64,000 nucleotides of DNA, taken from contig NZ_JADDIX010000099.1 in assembly GCF_015070855.1 (NCBI RefSeq), positions 1 through 64,000 on the forward strand, read 5' to 3'. The notes beneath the pieces are model-generated. The model saw only the letters and a program-made list of their open reading frames with translations. It was not told where the DNA came from and did not search any database. The DNA is from Pseudomonas lopnurensis (GTDB lineage Bacteria; Pseudomonadota; Gammaproteobacteria; Pseudomonadales; Pseudomonadaceae). The translations under genes and the position numbers were made by a program. This document shows positions 1 to 11,019 of this stretch, in pieces; within the stretch, counting starts at the first letter, position 1; each line of letters opens with the position of its first letter.

Positions 1-1253
<1,253 letters not shown>

Positions 1254-1394
1254 TATAACACCCAAACAATTTGCTGTTTGCGTGTCAGACGGTCGAAGTC
1301 GACACAAAGCCGAAGATTTGCAGAGAACACGCAATACCGATATATCACATGCCCAATACGCTGCAGCGGCTCAACCCCGAGGCAGCAACCGAAT

Positions 1395-1512
1395 TGCTTG
1401 ACGACCATAGAGCGTTGGAACCACCTGATCCCATCCCGAACTCAGCAGTGAAACGACGCATCGCCGATGGTAGTGTGGGGTCTCCCCATGTGAGAGTAGG
1501 TCATCGTCAAGC
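1395..1512 (+). rRNA. 5S ribosomal RNA
   Basis: This is the small rRNA of the large subunit. The sequence starts TGCTTGACGACCATAGAGCG, contains the conserved CCGAACTCAG (about 1436-1445) and GATGGTAGTGTGGGG blocks, and ends in GTCATCGTCAAGC, which pairs with the 5' end. It is the usual ~116-118 bases. It lies directly before an intrinsic terminator and so is the last gene of the rRNA operon. Ends are accurate to two or three bases. Confidence 0.96.
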
Positions 1513-1520
1513 ACCTATCC

Positions 1521-1563
1521 CAAACCCCCGATCTGCGCAAGCAGGTCGGGGGTTTGCTTTTTG
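1521..1563 (+). terminator. rRNA operon intrinsic terminator
   Basis: A 16-bp stem, CAAACCCCCGATCTGC pairing with GCAGGTCGGGGGTTTG with one G-U pair, closes a GCAA loop. It is followed by CTTTTTG. It sits nine bases after the 5S gene and should end the rrn transcript. Confidence 0.9.
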
Positions 1564-1564
1564 C

Positions 1565-1869
1565 GTCGGAAAATAGGGGCGGGCAAATGCGCAGTCGGCG
1601 CTATGCGCCGGCTGCGCTGCAGATGCATGACCGAGCGCGGTCGGTGAGCGGCGAAAACGATGCGCCCAGCCGCGGGCTGAAGGGTATGGAATGGGGCGGA
1701 AGAGCGAAGCCGATCTGTGAACGGCTCCTTCTACCAATTTCCTGCCGAGTGGCCGAGCGCGCCGATCCGGGGGAAGCTGCTCGCAGTCGGCGTTGTTCAT
1801 TCTTGAGAGGCCTTCGACGCGGTCTGTCTATTTCTGTTGCGTCAAATGGCCCCCGCTATAGGTCACGTT
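1565..1869. other. rrn-fumC intergenic region
   Basis: About 305 bases between the rRNA terminator and the 3' end of fumC. Open frames here have no ribosome-binding site or recognisable product, and no tRNA, promoter or repeat stands out. Confidence 0.5.
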
Positions 1870-3249
1870 TCACCCCAGCATGGTTTCAGGACGAACCCAC
1901 TGTTCGAATTCATCGTTGCTCAGGTAGCCGAGTTCCAGTGCCGCCTCGCGCAGGGTGCTGCCCTCCGCGTAAGCCTTCTTGGCGATTTCCGCGGCCTTGT
2001 CGTAACCGATATGCGGGTTCAGGGCGGTTACCAGCATCAGGCCTCGTTCCAGATGCTCGGCCATGCGCGCAGGATCAGGTTCGAGCCCCGCTATGCAGTG
2101 GGTATTGAAGTTGCGGCAGCCGTCAGCCAGTAGGCGGATCGATTGCAGCAGATTGTGGGCGATCACCGGTTTGAACACGTTGAGTTGCAAATGCCCCTGG
2201 CTTGCCGCGAAGCCGATGGTCATATCGTTGCCCATGACCTGACAGGCGAGCATTGACAGTGCCTCACACTGGGTCGGGTTGACCTTGCCGGGCATGATGG
2301 AGCTGCCGGGTTCGTTGGCCGGCAGCTTCACTTCGGCGAAACCGCCGCGTGGTCCGGAGCCCAGCAGGCGAAGGTCGTTGGCCAGTTTCATCAACGCCAC
2401 GGCCAGGGTCTTCAGCGCGCCGGACAGCGCGACCAGGGGTTCATGCCCAGCCAATGCGGCGAATTTATTGGGTGCCGAGACGAAGGGTAAGCCCGAAAGC
2501 GCTGCAAGCTCTGCGGCAATGGCTTCGGCGAAACCGTGCGGGGCGTTCAGCCCGGTGCCGACGGCGGTGCCGCCCTGCGCCAGTTCGTACACGGCCGGCA
2601 GGCTTTGCCGGATCGCCCGCTCGGCGATGTCGAGCTGAGCGACGAATGCCGACATCTCCTGGCCGAAGGTAATCGGGGTGGCATCCATCATATGGGTGCG
2701 CCCCGTTTTGATCAGCTTGTTGTGACGCGCTGCCTGCTCGGTGAGCCCACCGGACAATTCGGAGAGCGCCGGTAAGAGATCGGTATGCACGGCCTTGGCG
2801 GTGGCAATGTGCATCGCGGTAGGGAAGCAGTCATTGGAGCTCTGCGCACGATTGACATGATCGTTAGGGTGCACCGGGCTTTTGCCGCCTCTGTTGCCTA
2901 CAGCCAGTTCGTTGGCGCGCCCCGCTATCACTTCGTTGACGTTCATGTTGCTCTGCGTGCCGCTGCCCGTCTGCCAGACCACCAGCGGGAACTGATCGTC
3001 GTGCTGGCCATGCAACACCTCGTCGGCGGCCTGTTCGATCAGGCGCGCGATGTCCGGCGGCAGATCGCCGATACGGTCATTGACCCGTGCCGCCGCTTTC
3101 TTGATCAGAGCAAGAGCATGCAATACTTCGATCGGCATGCGTTCGGTGCCGATCTCGAAATTGCTCAGCGATCGTTGCGTCTGGGCTCCCCAATAGGCTT
3201 GTTCCGGCACCTCTACGGGGCCCAGGCTGTCGGTCTCGGTACGTGTCAT
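1870..3249 (-). CDS. fumC: Class II fumarate hydratase (fumarase C)
   Basis: This cytosolic TCA-cycle enzyme interconverts fumarate and L-malate and needs no iron-sulphur cluster. The 459-residue length matches class II fumarases. The fumarase/aspartase signature [11 protein letters not shown] is present near residue 317, with upstream family motifs [26 protein letters not shown] and [12 protein letters not shown], which form the substrate site around the catalytic His. The ATG at 3249 was chosen because GGAG lies eight bases upstream and the protein then begins in family register; longer in-frame starts add unrelated residues. It is divergent from the DUF2059 gene. I recall the order fumC - DUF2059 - bolA - ABC transporter in other pseudomonads. 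Confidence 0.96.
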   Translation of the reverse strand: MTRTETDSLGPVEVPEQAYWGAQTQRSLSNFEIGTERMPIEVLHALALIKKAAARVNDRIGDLPPDIARLIEQAADEVLHGQHDDQFPLVVWQTGSGTQSNMNVNEVIAGRANELAVGNRGGKSPVHPNDHVNRAQSSNDCFPTAMHIATAKAVHTDLLPALSELSGGLTEQAARHNKLIKTGRTHMMDATPITFGQEMSAFVAQLDIAERAIRQSLPAVYELAQGGTAVGTGLNAPHGFAEAIAAELAALSGLPFVSAPNKFAALAGHEPLVALSGALKTLAVALMKLANDLRLLGSGPRGGFAEVKLPANEPGSSIMPGKVNPTQCEALSMLACQVMGNDMTIGFAASQGHLQLNVFKPVIAHNLLQSIRLLADGCRNFNTHCIAGLEPDPARMAEHLERGLMLVTALNPHIGYDKAAEIAKKAYAEGSTLREAALELGYLSNDEFEQWVRPETMLG

Positions 3250-3398
3250 GCCGTTGCTCCACTGTTTGATTGCTTGGTTTAGGCTGCCTCGCGGCGCTGC
3301 GGGTTCCGTGGCGCTGCGGTCCATCGCTTGAGCCATTGGAACTCCGGGCGCAGAATCTGTCCATTGAGAGCCAGCTATCCCCACCCAAGGTATTTCCA

Positions 3399-3905
3399 AT
3401 GTCCATGCACCGCACGCTCCGCTTCTGCTGCGCCATTCTTCTCAGCTGTATCGGCCCATCGGCAATCGCCGACAGCACGACCCACGCGGACAGCGCCGAA
3501 CGCTTCCTGCAACTGGCCAATGCCGATCGTCTCGCGGTGCCGGTCTACGCCCAGGTCCAGCAGATGTTCGCCCAGCGCTTTGCCGAAACCCAGGCGCCGG
3601 ATAGCAAGAAGGCACTGCTCGAACGCTATCAGGCCCAGGCCGATGCTGCGTTGGACAAGGCGATCGGCTGGGACAAGCTGAAGCCCGATCTGGTCGCGCT
3701 CTATACCGGCCAGTTTTCCGAAACCGAACTGAATCAGTTGATCGATTTCTACCAGTCGCCGCTGGGCAAGAAGATGCTTGCTAAACTGCCGGAGCTCAAC
3801 GCCCGCTCAGCGCAGCTCACCCAGGCGAAGCTGGAAGCCGCAGTGCCGGAAGTGAACAAGCTGTTGGCCGACATGACGGCCGAACTCGATACCCAGAAGC
3901 CTTGA
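3399..3905 (+). CDS. DUF2059 domain periplasmic protein
   Basis: A 168-residue exported protein of unknown function. The N-terminus has a positive start, a hydrophobic stretch ([11 protein letters not shown]) and a plausible cleavage after SAIA near residue 23. The rest is almost wholly helical, with the DUF2059-type core around [20 protein letters not shown] and SPLGKKML. The ATG at 3399 follows AAGG; a second ATG two codons later is possible. The stop lies 11 bases before bolA, so the two are probably co-transcribed. No catalytic residues are recognisable. Confidence 0.85.
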   Translation: MSMHRTLRFCCAILLSCIGPSAIADSTTHADSAERFLQLANADRLAVPVYAQVQQMFAQRFAETQAPDSKKALLERYQAQADAALDKAIGWDKLKPDLVALYTGQFSETELNQLIDFYQSPLGKKMLAKLPELNARSAQLTQAKLEAAVPEVNKLLADMTAELDTQKP

Positions 3906-3916
3906 GAGAGCCAGGC

Positions 3917-4213
3917 ATGCCCAAACTCGATTCGATCCAGGACGCCCTGCAAGCACTACAGCCCGAGCACCTCGAAGTGTTCGACGAAAGCCATATGCAC
4001 AGCCGGGGGCAGGAAACCCACTACAAGGCGGTGATCGTCAGCCCTCAGTTCGCCGGGTTGAATTCGGTCAAGCGCCATCAGAAGGCCTATGCGGCGATGG
4101 GGGATTTGATGCCGCAGATCCATGCGCTGGCACTGCATACCTATACGCCGGAGGAGTGGGCGCAGCAGGCGGCGGTGCCGCCGTCACCGGTCTGTGCTGG
4201 CGGGCATAAGTAA
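3917..4213 (+). CDS. bolA: BolA family protein
   Basis: BolA proteins partner monothiol glutaredoxins and influence iron-sulphur handling, morphology and stress transcription. The 98 residues carry the BolA fold: FDESHMHSRGQETHYKAVIV (residues ~21-40), then FAGL, VKRHQKAYAAMGDLM and the C-terminal LHTYTPEEW block typical of BolA rather than IbaG. The conserved His in the SRGQETHYK segment is a usual Fe-S ligand. The ATG at 3917 follows GAGAG; an in-frame TTG upstream overlaps the previous stop and is less likely. It follows the DUF2059 gene closely. Confidence 0.9.
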   Translation: MPKLDSIQDALQALQPEHLEVFDESHMHSRGQETHYKAVIVSPQFAGLNSVKRHQKAYAAMGDLMPQIHALALHTYTPEEWAQQAAVPPSPVCAGGHK

Positions 4214-4278
4214 GCGGGGCTGGCCAATCCGTCGTACCCTGCGCAACATTGACCTTGTTTGTTAGAATTCCCCACTCG

Positions 4279-4304
4279 CGCCGGCCCATGCCGGCGCTTT
4301 CGTT
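4279..4304 (+). terminator. Possible weak terminator after bolA
   Basis: A perfect 7-bp GC stem, CGCCGGC-CCAT-GCCGGCG (4279-4296), is followed by CTTTCGTTT. The U-tract is interrupted, so termination may be partial. Confidence 0.4.
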
Positions 4305-4352
4305 TGTATCCGGTCCGCCCTTTACGCGGGCGACCACTGGTGGAAATACCTT

Positions 4353-5288
4353 ATGACACAGAAGATCGTCGTCGCGGCGCTGTACAAGTTCGTTTCCCTG
4401 CCGGACTACGTCGCGCTGCGTGAGCCCCTGCTCGAAACGCTCACCGACAATGGCATCAAGGGCACGCTGTTGCTGGCCGAAGAAGGCATCAACGGCACGG
4501 TGTCCGGCACTCGCCGGGCGATCGATGCGCTGCTCGCCTGGTTTCGACGCGATGCGCGACTGGCCGATATCGATCACAAGGAATCCTGCTGCGACGAACA
4601 GCCGTTCTACCGCACCAAAGTCAAGCTGAAGAAGGAAATCGTCACCCTGGGCGTGGCGGGCGTCGACCCCAGCCAGCGAGTCGGCACCTATGTCGAGCCG
4701 CAGGAGTGGAACGCTCTGATCGCCGACCCGGACGTGCTGCTGATCGACACACGCAACGACTACGAAGTGGCCATCGGCACGTTCGAAGGTGCGGCCGATC
4801 CGAAGACCAGATCGTTCCGCGAGTTTCCTGGCTACATCAAGGCGCACTACGACCCGGCCAGGCACAAGAAGGTGGCGATGTTCTGCACCGGCGGCATTCG
4901 TTGCGAGAAGGCGTCGAGCTACATGCTGGGGGAGGGTTTCGAAGAGGTCTATCACCTCAAGGGTGGCATTCTCAAATATCTGGAGGAGGTGCCGGAGGCA
5001 GAAAGTCGTTGGCGAGGTGATTGTTTCGTATTCGACAACCGGGTCACCGTGCGGCATGACCTGAGCGTCGGTGATTTCGATCTCTGCCATGCCTGCCGCG
5101 CTCCGGTTTCCGTGGAAGATCGGCTGTCCGAGCACTACGCTGCGGGTATCAGCTGTCCGCACTGCTGGAATACCCTGAGCGAGAAAACCCGCGCCAGCGC
5201 CCGCGAGCGGCAGAAGCAGATCGAACTGGCCCGCCAGCGCAATCAGCCACACCCCATCGGCCGCGACCCGCGGCAACTGGACAGCTGA
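4353..5288 (+). CDS. trhO: tRNA uridine(34) hydroxylase, rhodanese-fold
   Basis: TrhO (YceA family) hydroxylates U34 of some tRNAs to 5-hydroxyuridine, oxygen-dependently, on the way to cmo5U/mcmo5U wobble modification. The 311-residue protein has an N-terminal acylphosphatase-like domain ([17 protein letters not shown], ~37-53), then a rhodanese domain. Its active loop [11 protein letters not shown] places the catalytic Cys at 178. A Cys-rich C-terminal segment follows ([14 protein letters not shown]). The ATG at 4353 is the only start in family register. It heads a likely operon with the DsbA-like and ABC transporter genes. Confidence 0.93.
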   Translation: MTQKIVVAALYKFVSLPDYVALREPLLETLTDNGIKGTLLLAEEGINGTVSGTRRAIDALLAWFRRDARLADIDHKESCCDEQPFYRTKVKLKKEIVTLGVAGVDPSQRVGTYVEPQEWNALIADPDVLLIDTRNDYEVAIGTFEGAADPKTRSFREFPGYIKAHYDPARHKKVAMFCTGGIRCEKASSYMLGEGFEEVYHLKGGILKYLEEVPEAESRWRGDCFVFDNRVTVRHDLSVGDFDLCHACRAPVSVEDRLSEHYAAGISCPHCWNTLSEKTRASARERQKQIELARQRNQPHPIGRDPRQLDS

Positions 5289-5327
5289 GCCGGCCGGCGT
5301 ATTGCCCAGAAGCAGTGGAGTATCGTA

Positions 5328-5957
5328 GTGGCCCGACTGATTTACGTGATGGACCCCATGTGCTCCTGGTGCTGGGGCTTCGCGCCAGTGCTGCAGGCGC
5401 TGGCCGAGCAGGCCGCTGCGCAGGGCGTGCGACTGGAGCTGGTGGTCGGCGGGCTGCGCCGCGAGCGGGCGGCCATGGATCAGGCCGGGCGGGAGCGGAC
5501 CCTCTCCTATTGGCAGGCGGTACATGCAGCCACCGGCCAGCCGTTCAACCTCGCCGCGGGGCTGCCGCAAGGCCTGGTCTATGACACCGAGCCCGCTTGC
5601 CGGGCGCTGGTAGCGGCACGCAGTCTCGACCAGGCCCGCGTCTGGTCGCTGGCGACGTCGATCCAGCGGACGTTCTATGAGCAGGGCCGCGACGTGACGC
5701 AGCCTGCGCTGCTGGTAGAGCTGGCCGAGGCGGCCGGTATACCGCGCGGCAGCTTCGCCGAGCGCTACGACTCCCAAGAGGCGAGGGCCGCCACCCAGGC
5801 CGATTTCGCCTGGGTGGAAAATCTCGGGATCGCCGGCTTCCCGACCCTGCTGGCCGAGTGCGAGGGCCAACTGGCGTTGCTGACCAATGGCTACCAGCCC
5901 GTGCAGGCGCTGGCACCGTTGCTGGGCCGCTGGCTGGAGCGCAATGCCCATGCCTGA
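5328..5957 (+). CDS. DsbA-family thioredoxin-fold protein (FrnE-like)
   Basis: A 209-residue thioredoxin-fold protein of the cytosolic DsbA/FrnE type, with no signal peptide. The redox motif C12-S-W-C15 lies in DPMCSWCWGF, right after the first strand; GFPTLL (~170) supplies the cis-proline region. The start is GTG at 5328, with TGGAG upstream. Its 3' end overlaps the start of the ABC transporter gene, implying translational coupling. Substrates are unknown; 2-hydroxychromene-2-carboxylate isomerase-like relatives share the fold but usually lack CxxC. Confidence 0.85.
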   Translation: MARLIYVMDPMCSWCWGFAPVLQALAEQAAAQGVRLELVVGGLRRERAAMDQAGRERTLSYWQAVHAATGQPFNLAAGLPQGLVYDTEPACRALVAARSLDQARVWSLATSIQRTFYEQGRDVTQPALLVELAEAAGIPRGSFAERYDSQEARAATQADFAWVENLGIAGFPTLLAECEGQLALLTNGYQPVQALAPLLGRWLERNAHA

Positions 5958-7728
5958 CCGGCTCAGTTGGGCGGAGATCCGCCGGCTCGCACTGCATCAC
6001 CGCAAGGCCTTGATCCTGGCCAACCTGGTCGCCGTGCTGGCGACTCTGTGCAGCGTACCGATTCCCCTGCTGCTGCCGTTACTGGTGGACGAGGTGCTGC
6101 TGGGCGATGGCGACACTGCGCTGCAGTTCATGGATCGCTTCCTGCCCGCGAGCTGGGAGAGCGCACTCGGCTACATCGGCCTGATGCTCTGCATGACGCT
6201 GTTGCTGCGGGCCCTGGCGCTGGTATTCAACGTGCTGCAGGCACGCCTGTTCGCGCGGTTGTCCAAGGATATCGTCTACCGCATCCGCATCCGCCTGATC
6301 GAGCGGCTCAAGCGCATCGCGCTGGCGGAATACGAGAGCCTCGGCGGCGGCACGGTGGCGACGCACCTGGTCACCGATCTGGAAACCATCGACAAGTTCA
6401 TCGGCGAGACCCTCAGCCGTTTCCTCGTGGCGCTGCTGTCGATCGTCGGCACCGCGGCCATCCTGGTCTGGATGCATTGGCAGCTGGCATTGCTGATCCT
6501 GCTGTTCAACCCGCTGGTGATCTACGCCACGGTGCAGCTGGGCAAACGCGTCAAACACCTGAAGAAACTGGAGAACGACAGTACCTCGCGCTTCACCCAG
6601 GCACTCACCGAGACCCTCGACGCGATCCAGGAGGTCCGGGCTGGCAACCGCCAGGGGTTCTTCCTGGGCCGCCTCGGGCTGCGCGCCCGCGAGGTACGCG
6701 ACTACGCGGTGGCATCGCAGTGGAAGACCGATGCCTCCAACCGCGCCAGTGGCCTGTTGTTCCAGTTCGGCATCGATGTCTTCCGCGCAGCGGCGATGCT
6801 GACCGTATTGTTCTCCGATCTCTCCATTGGCCAGATGCTCGCGGTGTTCAGCTACCTCTGGTTCATGATCGGCCCGGTGGAGCAATTGCTCAGCCTGCAG
6901 TACGCGTTCTACGCCGCCGGTGGTGCGCTGGGGCGGATCAACCAGTTGCTGGCCCGCGCCGACGAGCCGCAGTATGCCGGTAGCCGCGATCCGTTCGCGG
7001 GTCAGGCGACGGTCGCCATTGATGTGCGTGGGCTACAGTTCGCCTACCAGGACGAGCCGGTTCTCGAGGGGCTGGACCTCAGCATCGCCGCAGGGGAAAA
7101 GGTTGCCGTCGTTGGCGCCAGTGGAGGGGGCAAGAGCACGCTGGTGCAGCTACTGCTGGGGCTCTACCAGCCACAGGCCGGGCAGATCCGCTTCGGCGGC
7201 GTGCCGCTGGAGGACATCGGGCTGAACACCGTGCGCGACAACGTCGCCGTCGTGCTGCAGCATCCGGCGCTGTTCAACGACACCGTGCGCGCCAACCTGA
7301 CCATGGGGCGTGAGCGGGACGACGAACGCTGCTGGCGTGCCCTGGAAATCGCCCAGCTGGCGGAAACCATACGCCAGTTGCCGAACGGACTGGACAGCGT
7401 GGTCGGGCGTTCCGGCGTGCGCTTGTCCGGTGGCCAGCGTCAGCGCCTGGCAGTCGCACGAATGGTGCTTGCCGATCCGAAGGTGGTGATCCTGGACGAA
7501 GCCACCTCGGCGCTGGATGCGGCTACCGAGTACGCCCTGCATCAGGGATTGAATCGTTTCCTCGAGGGGCGCACGACACTGATCATCGCCCACCGGCTGT
7601 CGGCGGTAAAACAGGCCGACCGGGTGCTGGTATTCGATGGCGGACGGATTGCCGAGGAGGGCGATCATCAGCAACTGATCGCCGAAGGCGGCCTGTACGC
7701 CCGGCTGTACGGGCACCTGCAGCACTGA
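5944..7728 (+). CDS. ABC transporter, fused permease and ATPase
   Basis: An inner-membrane half-transporter of ~594 residues, probably an exporter acting as a homodimer. Residues ~15-320 form a type-1 exporter membrane domain with about six helices, and residues ~350-594 form the nucleotide-binding domain. Walker A is GASGGGKST (~391-399), the signature LSGGQRQRL (~495), Walker B VVILDEATSALD and the H-loop IIAHRLS. ATG codons occur at 5944 and 5950; GGAG at 5936 favours neither clearly. The start lies inside the preceding DsbA-like gene (14-base overlap). The substrate cannot be read from sequence; MsbA-like and peptide exporters share this architecture. Confidence 0.9.
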   Translation: MPMPDRLSWAEIRRLALHHRKALILANLVAVLATLCSVPIPLLLPLLVDEVLLGDGDTALQFMDRFLPASWESALGYIGLMLCMTLLLRALALVFNVLQARLFARLSKDIVYRIRIRLIERLKRIALAEYESLGGGTVATHLVTDLETIDKFIGETLSRFLVALLSIVGTAAILVWMHWQLALLILLFNPLVIYATVQLGKRVKHLKKLENDSTSRFTQALTETLDAIQEVRAGNRQGFFLGRLGLRAREVRDYAVASQWKTDASNRASGLLFQFGIDVFRAAAMLTVLFSDLSIGQMLAVFSYLWFMIGPVEQLLSLQYAFYAAGGALGRINQLLARADEPQYAGSRDPFAGQATVAIDVRGLQFAYQDEPVLEGLDLSIAAGEKVAVVGASGGGKSTLVQLLLGLYQPQAGQIRFGGVPLEDIGLNTVRDNVAVVLQHPALFNDTVRANLTMGRERDDERCWRALEIAQLAETIRQLPNGLDSVVGRSGVRLSGGQRQRLAVARMVLADPKVVILDEATSALDAATEYALHQGLNRFLEGRTTLIIAHRLSAVKQADRVLVFDGGRIAEEGDHQQLIAEGGLYARLYGHLQH

Positions 7729-7815
7729 GCGGAGACGCTGGCGGACGGGACGCGTTGGGTCGGGGCGCGTAGCCTGAGGAGCGAAGTGACGAACCCGACA
7801 CGTTTGTGCCCTTGC

Positions 7816-7851
7816 CTGTTGGGCTTCGCTGCGCTCAGCGCCAACCTACCC
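7816..7851. repeat. Dispersed TTGGGCTTCGCTGCGCTCAG repeat, copy 1
   Basis: A GTTGGGCTTCGC...CAACCTACCC palindromic element between the ABC transporter and porin terminators. It is nearly identical to the copy at 60822-60859, with related copies near 21825, 34209, 34289 and 54804. All are intergenic. Confidence 0.75.
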
Positions 7852-7911
7852 GCGGGCGCTCGAACATCGACTGTTGCAAGAAATTCGAGCCAGGCCGGCA
7901 ATACATGGCCT

Positions 7912-7935
7912 AAAAAAAACCGCCCCGTGGGGCGG
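7912..7935 (-). terminator. Intrinsic terminator of the porin gene
   Basis: Read on the minus strand, CCGCCCC-AC-GGGGCGG is followed by eight T residues. It lies about 50 bases after the porin stop codon. Confidence 0.88.
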
Positions 7936-7986
7936 CTCAAACCAAAGGTCTTGCGTGCTCTGGCCGCCTAGCGGGGCCGGAGTCCA

Positions 7987-8709
7987 TCAGAAGGACTTGG
8001 AAACGGCGACGGTCAGGTTGGAGTCGCAGTAGTCGTCCTTGCCATAGGTGGCTTCGCAGTCCGCAGAGGAAATGTCGGTGTCGGTGTAGGTCAGCGTCAC
8101 GTCCAGGCCGAAGAGGCTCTTGCCCACGCCGACGGCCCAGTCGTTGTAGTCCTCGCTGCCGCCCTTGGAGTCGGTGTAGCCGTAGCTGGCGAACAGGGTC
8201 GTTTCGTAGGGCAGCTCATATTCGTAGCCGGCCCAGGTGTAGGACGGGTGCACACCCGTCTCGACGCCGTACTTGTAGCCCAGGGTGAAGCCGTAGGCGG
8301 TGATGCTCGGGATGATTTCGTAACCGTTCCACTCGCTGGCCTGCGGGTAGGCGTACTTGGCCAGCTGCAGGTCGGCGGAGATGTCATCGGTGAAGCCATA
8401 GCCGTAGCCGACGTAGTAGTCGACTTCGATGTCGGCGCCGCTGGTGTTACCCGGGAAAGCCGCATCGTCGACGTTCGAGGCCCAGATGCCGGCATAGAGG
8501 CCGCTTTCGTGTGCGACGTCCAGGCTGCCCTGGATAGCGGTTTCGCCGGCGGTCTGCGACTGGCCGCGCCAGATGTAATCGCTGGCCAGAGTGGCGGTCA
8601 TGCTGACGTCGAAATCGCCGAGCGGAGAGGGCACCGTCTCGCTGACGGCCAATGCGCTGAAGCCCATTGCGGACGCTGCGGCAACTGCCACTGTGAGTTT
8701 CTTGAACAT
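7987..8709 (-). CDS. TorF-family putative outer-membrane porin
   Basis: A 240-residue protein of the TorF/TIGR02001 family, predicted as an outer-membrane beta-barrel. It has a clear signal peptide (KKLTVAVAAASAMGFSALAV, cleavage near ALAVSE), then the family N-terminal block LASDYIWRGQSQT and GIWASNV. Alternating aromatic strands follow, and it ends in the C-terminal Phe (VSKSF) favoured by the barrel-assembly machinery. The start at 8709 is preceded by GGGAGT. It is single-gene, with its own terminator, and divergent from the chemoreceptor. The transported solute is unknown. Confidence 0.9.
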   Translation of the reverse strand: MFKKLTVAVAAASAMGFSALAVSETVPSPLGDFDVSMTATLASDYIWRGQSQTAGETAIQGSLDVAHESGLYAGIWASNVDDAAFPGNTSGADIEVDYYVGYGYGFTDDISADLQLAKYAYPQASEWNGYEIIPSITAYGFTLGYKYGVETGVHPSYTWAGYEYELPYETTLFASYGYTDSKGGSEDYNDWAVGVGKSLFGLDVTLTYTDTDISSADCEATYGKDDYCDSNLTVAVSKSF

Positions 8710-9042
8710 GCTTTGACTCCCTGTGTCGGTACGCGAGGGTGGGCCCTCGTCCTGGAAAACCTGATTGCAGGATCAGGTGATGGGTCCAGAAGCAGAATGC
8801 TTGCCAACTCAGGAAAGTATTTATAAATCAACTAGATATGTTGATTTTTCGCTTGCGGTGGACTCAACGGCGCGCTGCGCTGGGGCGCTTTGCCAGCATT
8901 GTGAAGGGTGTGCACCGCTTCGATGCATGGGGCATATCCTGTCCGTCAGTCTTAAGGCGTCAAAAAATCATGTTTAATTGCTCAACTATCAGTACTCTCT
9001 GCCGACTTCCCTGTCGTGCCCTTCATTTGTGGAATGTTTCTG
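8710..9042. other. Porin-chemoreceptor divergent promoter region
   Basis: A 333-base region with a lower G+C middle part. It contains a perfect 8-bp inverted repeat, AAATCAAC-TAGATAT-GTTGATTT, at 8825-8847, about 115 bases upstream of the porin start and 195 upstream of the chemoreceptor. I could not assign convincing -35/-10 pairs. Confidence 0.55.
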
Positions 9043-10995
9043 ATGGAATCAGTGCTGAATTTCTTCTCCAATCTGCCGGTCGGCAAGAAGCTGATCTACG
9101 GTTTTGGCGTGGTGCTGCTGCTGACCCTGGGCGTGGCCGGCACCGGCTTCATCGCGGTCGACGAAATCCTCGCGCGGGCGAACCAGATCAATCAATTTTC
9201 CACGGTCAATGCCTCCATTCTCGCTGCGCGGGGAGACGAACGTGACTATGCGCTGACGCGCCAGCAGGCCTCGGCCGATGCGCTGCACAGGTCGCTGCAG
9301 CGGCTCAACGACGAGCTGGCCACGCTGGCCATCGATTCCAGCGACGTGGAGCAACCCCACTTGGCGCGGATTCGCCAGGCCGCGGATGAATACGGGCGGC
9401 AGTTCGACGAATATGGCGTGCTGATCGAGCGCGGCGTGGCGCTGCGCGCGCGGATGCAGGAGGCCGCGCAGGTCAGCCGCGAGGAGTTCGAATTCATCGA
9501 ACTCGATATGTACGATGCGGTGCGCGTCCTGCGGCTGGAGGGCGATCGCCTCAAGGGCAGCGATCCGCTGACCATCGCCGAGGCCACCTCCGGCTTGACC
9601 AAGCAGATTCTCGACATGCGTACCCTGGAGAATGTCTACGTCGGCAACAGCTCCGATGCGGCGGTCGAGAGCTGGAAAGAGCTTCATGGCAACGTGACGG
9701 CCGTCGGCGGCAACCTGAAGGTCTGGCTGGACGATGAGCAGAAGGCCTCCATGGACAAGGCCCTGGCTGAACTGGAGAACTACCGCGCGGCCTTCGACGA
9801 GTTCCGCCAGAGTCGCAGCAAGCGCCTCGCGCTCGAGCGGTCGATGGCCCAGCAGTCGGAGGTGGTGATCGATGCCGCCCGCGAAGCGCTGGCCAGCGCG
9901 ACTGTCGCCATGGAACAGCAGCGTCGCAGCACCTATACGCTGCTGGCCGTCATCGGTGCGTTGGCGATCTTCATCGGGCTGCTGGCCGCCGTGTCGATCT
10001 CGCGGATGATCGTCGGGCCGCTGCGCGCCATCGTGCAGCAGGCACAGCGCGTCGCCGGCGGGGACCTGACCTATTCCCAGGCGAGCATCCGGCGCGACGA
10101 AGTGGGCCAGTTGCAGAACGCCATGCACAGCATGACCGAAAGCCTGCGCACCCTGATCGGGCGTATCGGCGGTGGCGTCAGCCAGATCGCGACAGCTGCC
10201 GAGCAGCTTTCCGCGGTCACCGCGCAGACCAGCGCCGGCGTGCAGACCCAGCGCCTGGAGACCGAGCAGGTCGCAACGGCCATGCACGAAATGGCGGCCA
10301 CGGTGCAGGAGGTGGCGCGTAACGCCGAGCAGGCCTCGAGTGCCGCGCGCCAGGCCGATCAGCAGGCGCGCCAGGGCGACAGGGTGGTGCAGGATGCCGT
10401 CGGCCAGATCGGCAACCTGGCCGGCGAGGTCGACCAGTCGGCGCATGCCATCGAAGCGCTGCATGCCGAGAGCGGGCGCATCGGCAGTGTGCTGGAAGTG
10501 ATCCGCGCGGTCGCCGAACAGACCAACCTGCTGGCGCTCAACGCGGCCATCGAGGCGGCCCGTGCCGGCGAGCAGGGGCGCGGTTTCGCCGTGGTGGCCG
10601 ATGAAGTGCGCGCCCTGGCGCGGCGCACCCACGACTCCACCGAGGAGATCGAAGGGTTGATCGGCAATCTGCAGCGAGTCGCGCAGCAGGCCGTCGAGCA
10701 GATGCGGAACAGCCGCGATCTCACTCAACGTACGGTGGAACTGGCCAACGAGGCTGGCGTCGCCCTGGGGCACATCACCGAGTCGGTTTCCACCATCGAA
10801 CAGATGAATCAGCAGATTGCCGCGGCGGCCGAGGAGCAGAGCGCGGTAGCGGAAAATATTTCCGAGAGCGTGACCCGCGTGCGCGACATCGGCGATCAGA
10901 GCGCCAGTGCCACCGAGCAGACGGCCGGCGCCAGCGCCGAGCTGGCGCGGCTCGGTGTCGAACTGCAGGAGCTGGTCCGGCAATTTCGTACCTGA
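9043..10995 (+). CDS. Methyl-accepting chemotaxis protein, helical sensor type
   Basis: An inner-membrane chemoreceptor of 650 residues. TM1 is at ~16-38 ([20 protein letters not shown]). A ~250-residue all-helical periplasmic domain follows, whose length fits an HBM (McpS-like) sensor better than a short four-helix bundle. TM2 is at ~297-318 ([20 protein letters not shown]), then HAMP and a cytoplasmic coiled-coil with the conserved hairpin tip [20 protein letters not shown], which contacts CheA/CheW. There is no C-terminal CheR-tethering pentapeptide. The ATG at 9043 has GGA nine bases upstream; an in-frame ATG at 9034 and a GTG at 9016 are alternatives. HBM relatives sense carboxylates, purines or polyamines; the ligand here is unknown. 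Confidence 0.93.
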   Translation: MESVLNFFSNLPVGKKLIYGFGVVLLLTLGVAGTGFIAVDEILARANQINQFSTVNASILAARGDERDYALTRQQASADALHRSLQRLNDELATLAIDSSDVEQPHLARIRQAADEYGRQFDEYGVLIERGVALRARMQEAAQVSREEFEFIELDMYDAVRVLRLEGDRLKGSDPLTIAEATSGLTKQILDMRTLENVYVGNSSDAAVESWKELHGNVTAVGGNLKVWLDDEQKASMDKALAELENYRAAFDEFRQSRSKRLALERSMAQQSEVVIDAAREALASATVAMEQQRRSTYTLLAVIGALAIFIGLLAAVSISRMIVGPLRAIVQQAQRVAGGDLTYSQASIRRDEVGQLQNAMHSMTESLRTLIGRIGGGVSQIATAAEQLSAVTAQTSAGVQTQRLETEQVATAMHEMAATVQEVARNAEQASSAARQADQQARQGDRVVQDAVGQIGNLAGEVDQSAHAIEALHAESGRIGSVLEVIRAVAEQTNLLALNAAIEAARAGEQGRGFAVVADEVRALARRTHDSTEEIEGLIGNLQRVAQQAVEQMRNSRDLTQRTVELANEAGVALGHITESVSTIEQMNQQIAAAAEEQSAVAENISESVTRVRDIGDQSASATEQTAGASAELARLGVELQELVRQFRT

Positions 10996-11019
10996 GGGGG
11001 AAAGGCGGCCGGTCCGGGC

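Noticed and set aside
1554-2108. A frame beginning in the rRNA terminator and running into fumC
   Set aside because: It starts within the terminator, is Arg-rich and overlaps the complement of fumC.
9049-10983. A 644-codon open frame antisense to the chemoreceptor
   Set aside because: The sense frame has membrane helices, HAMP and the conserved tip; the antisense frame has no recognisable fold or start signal.
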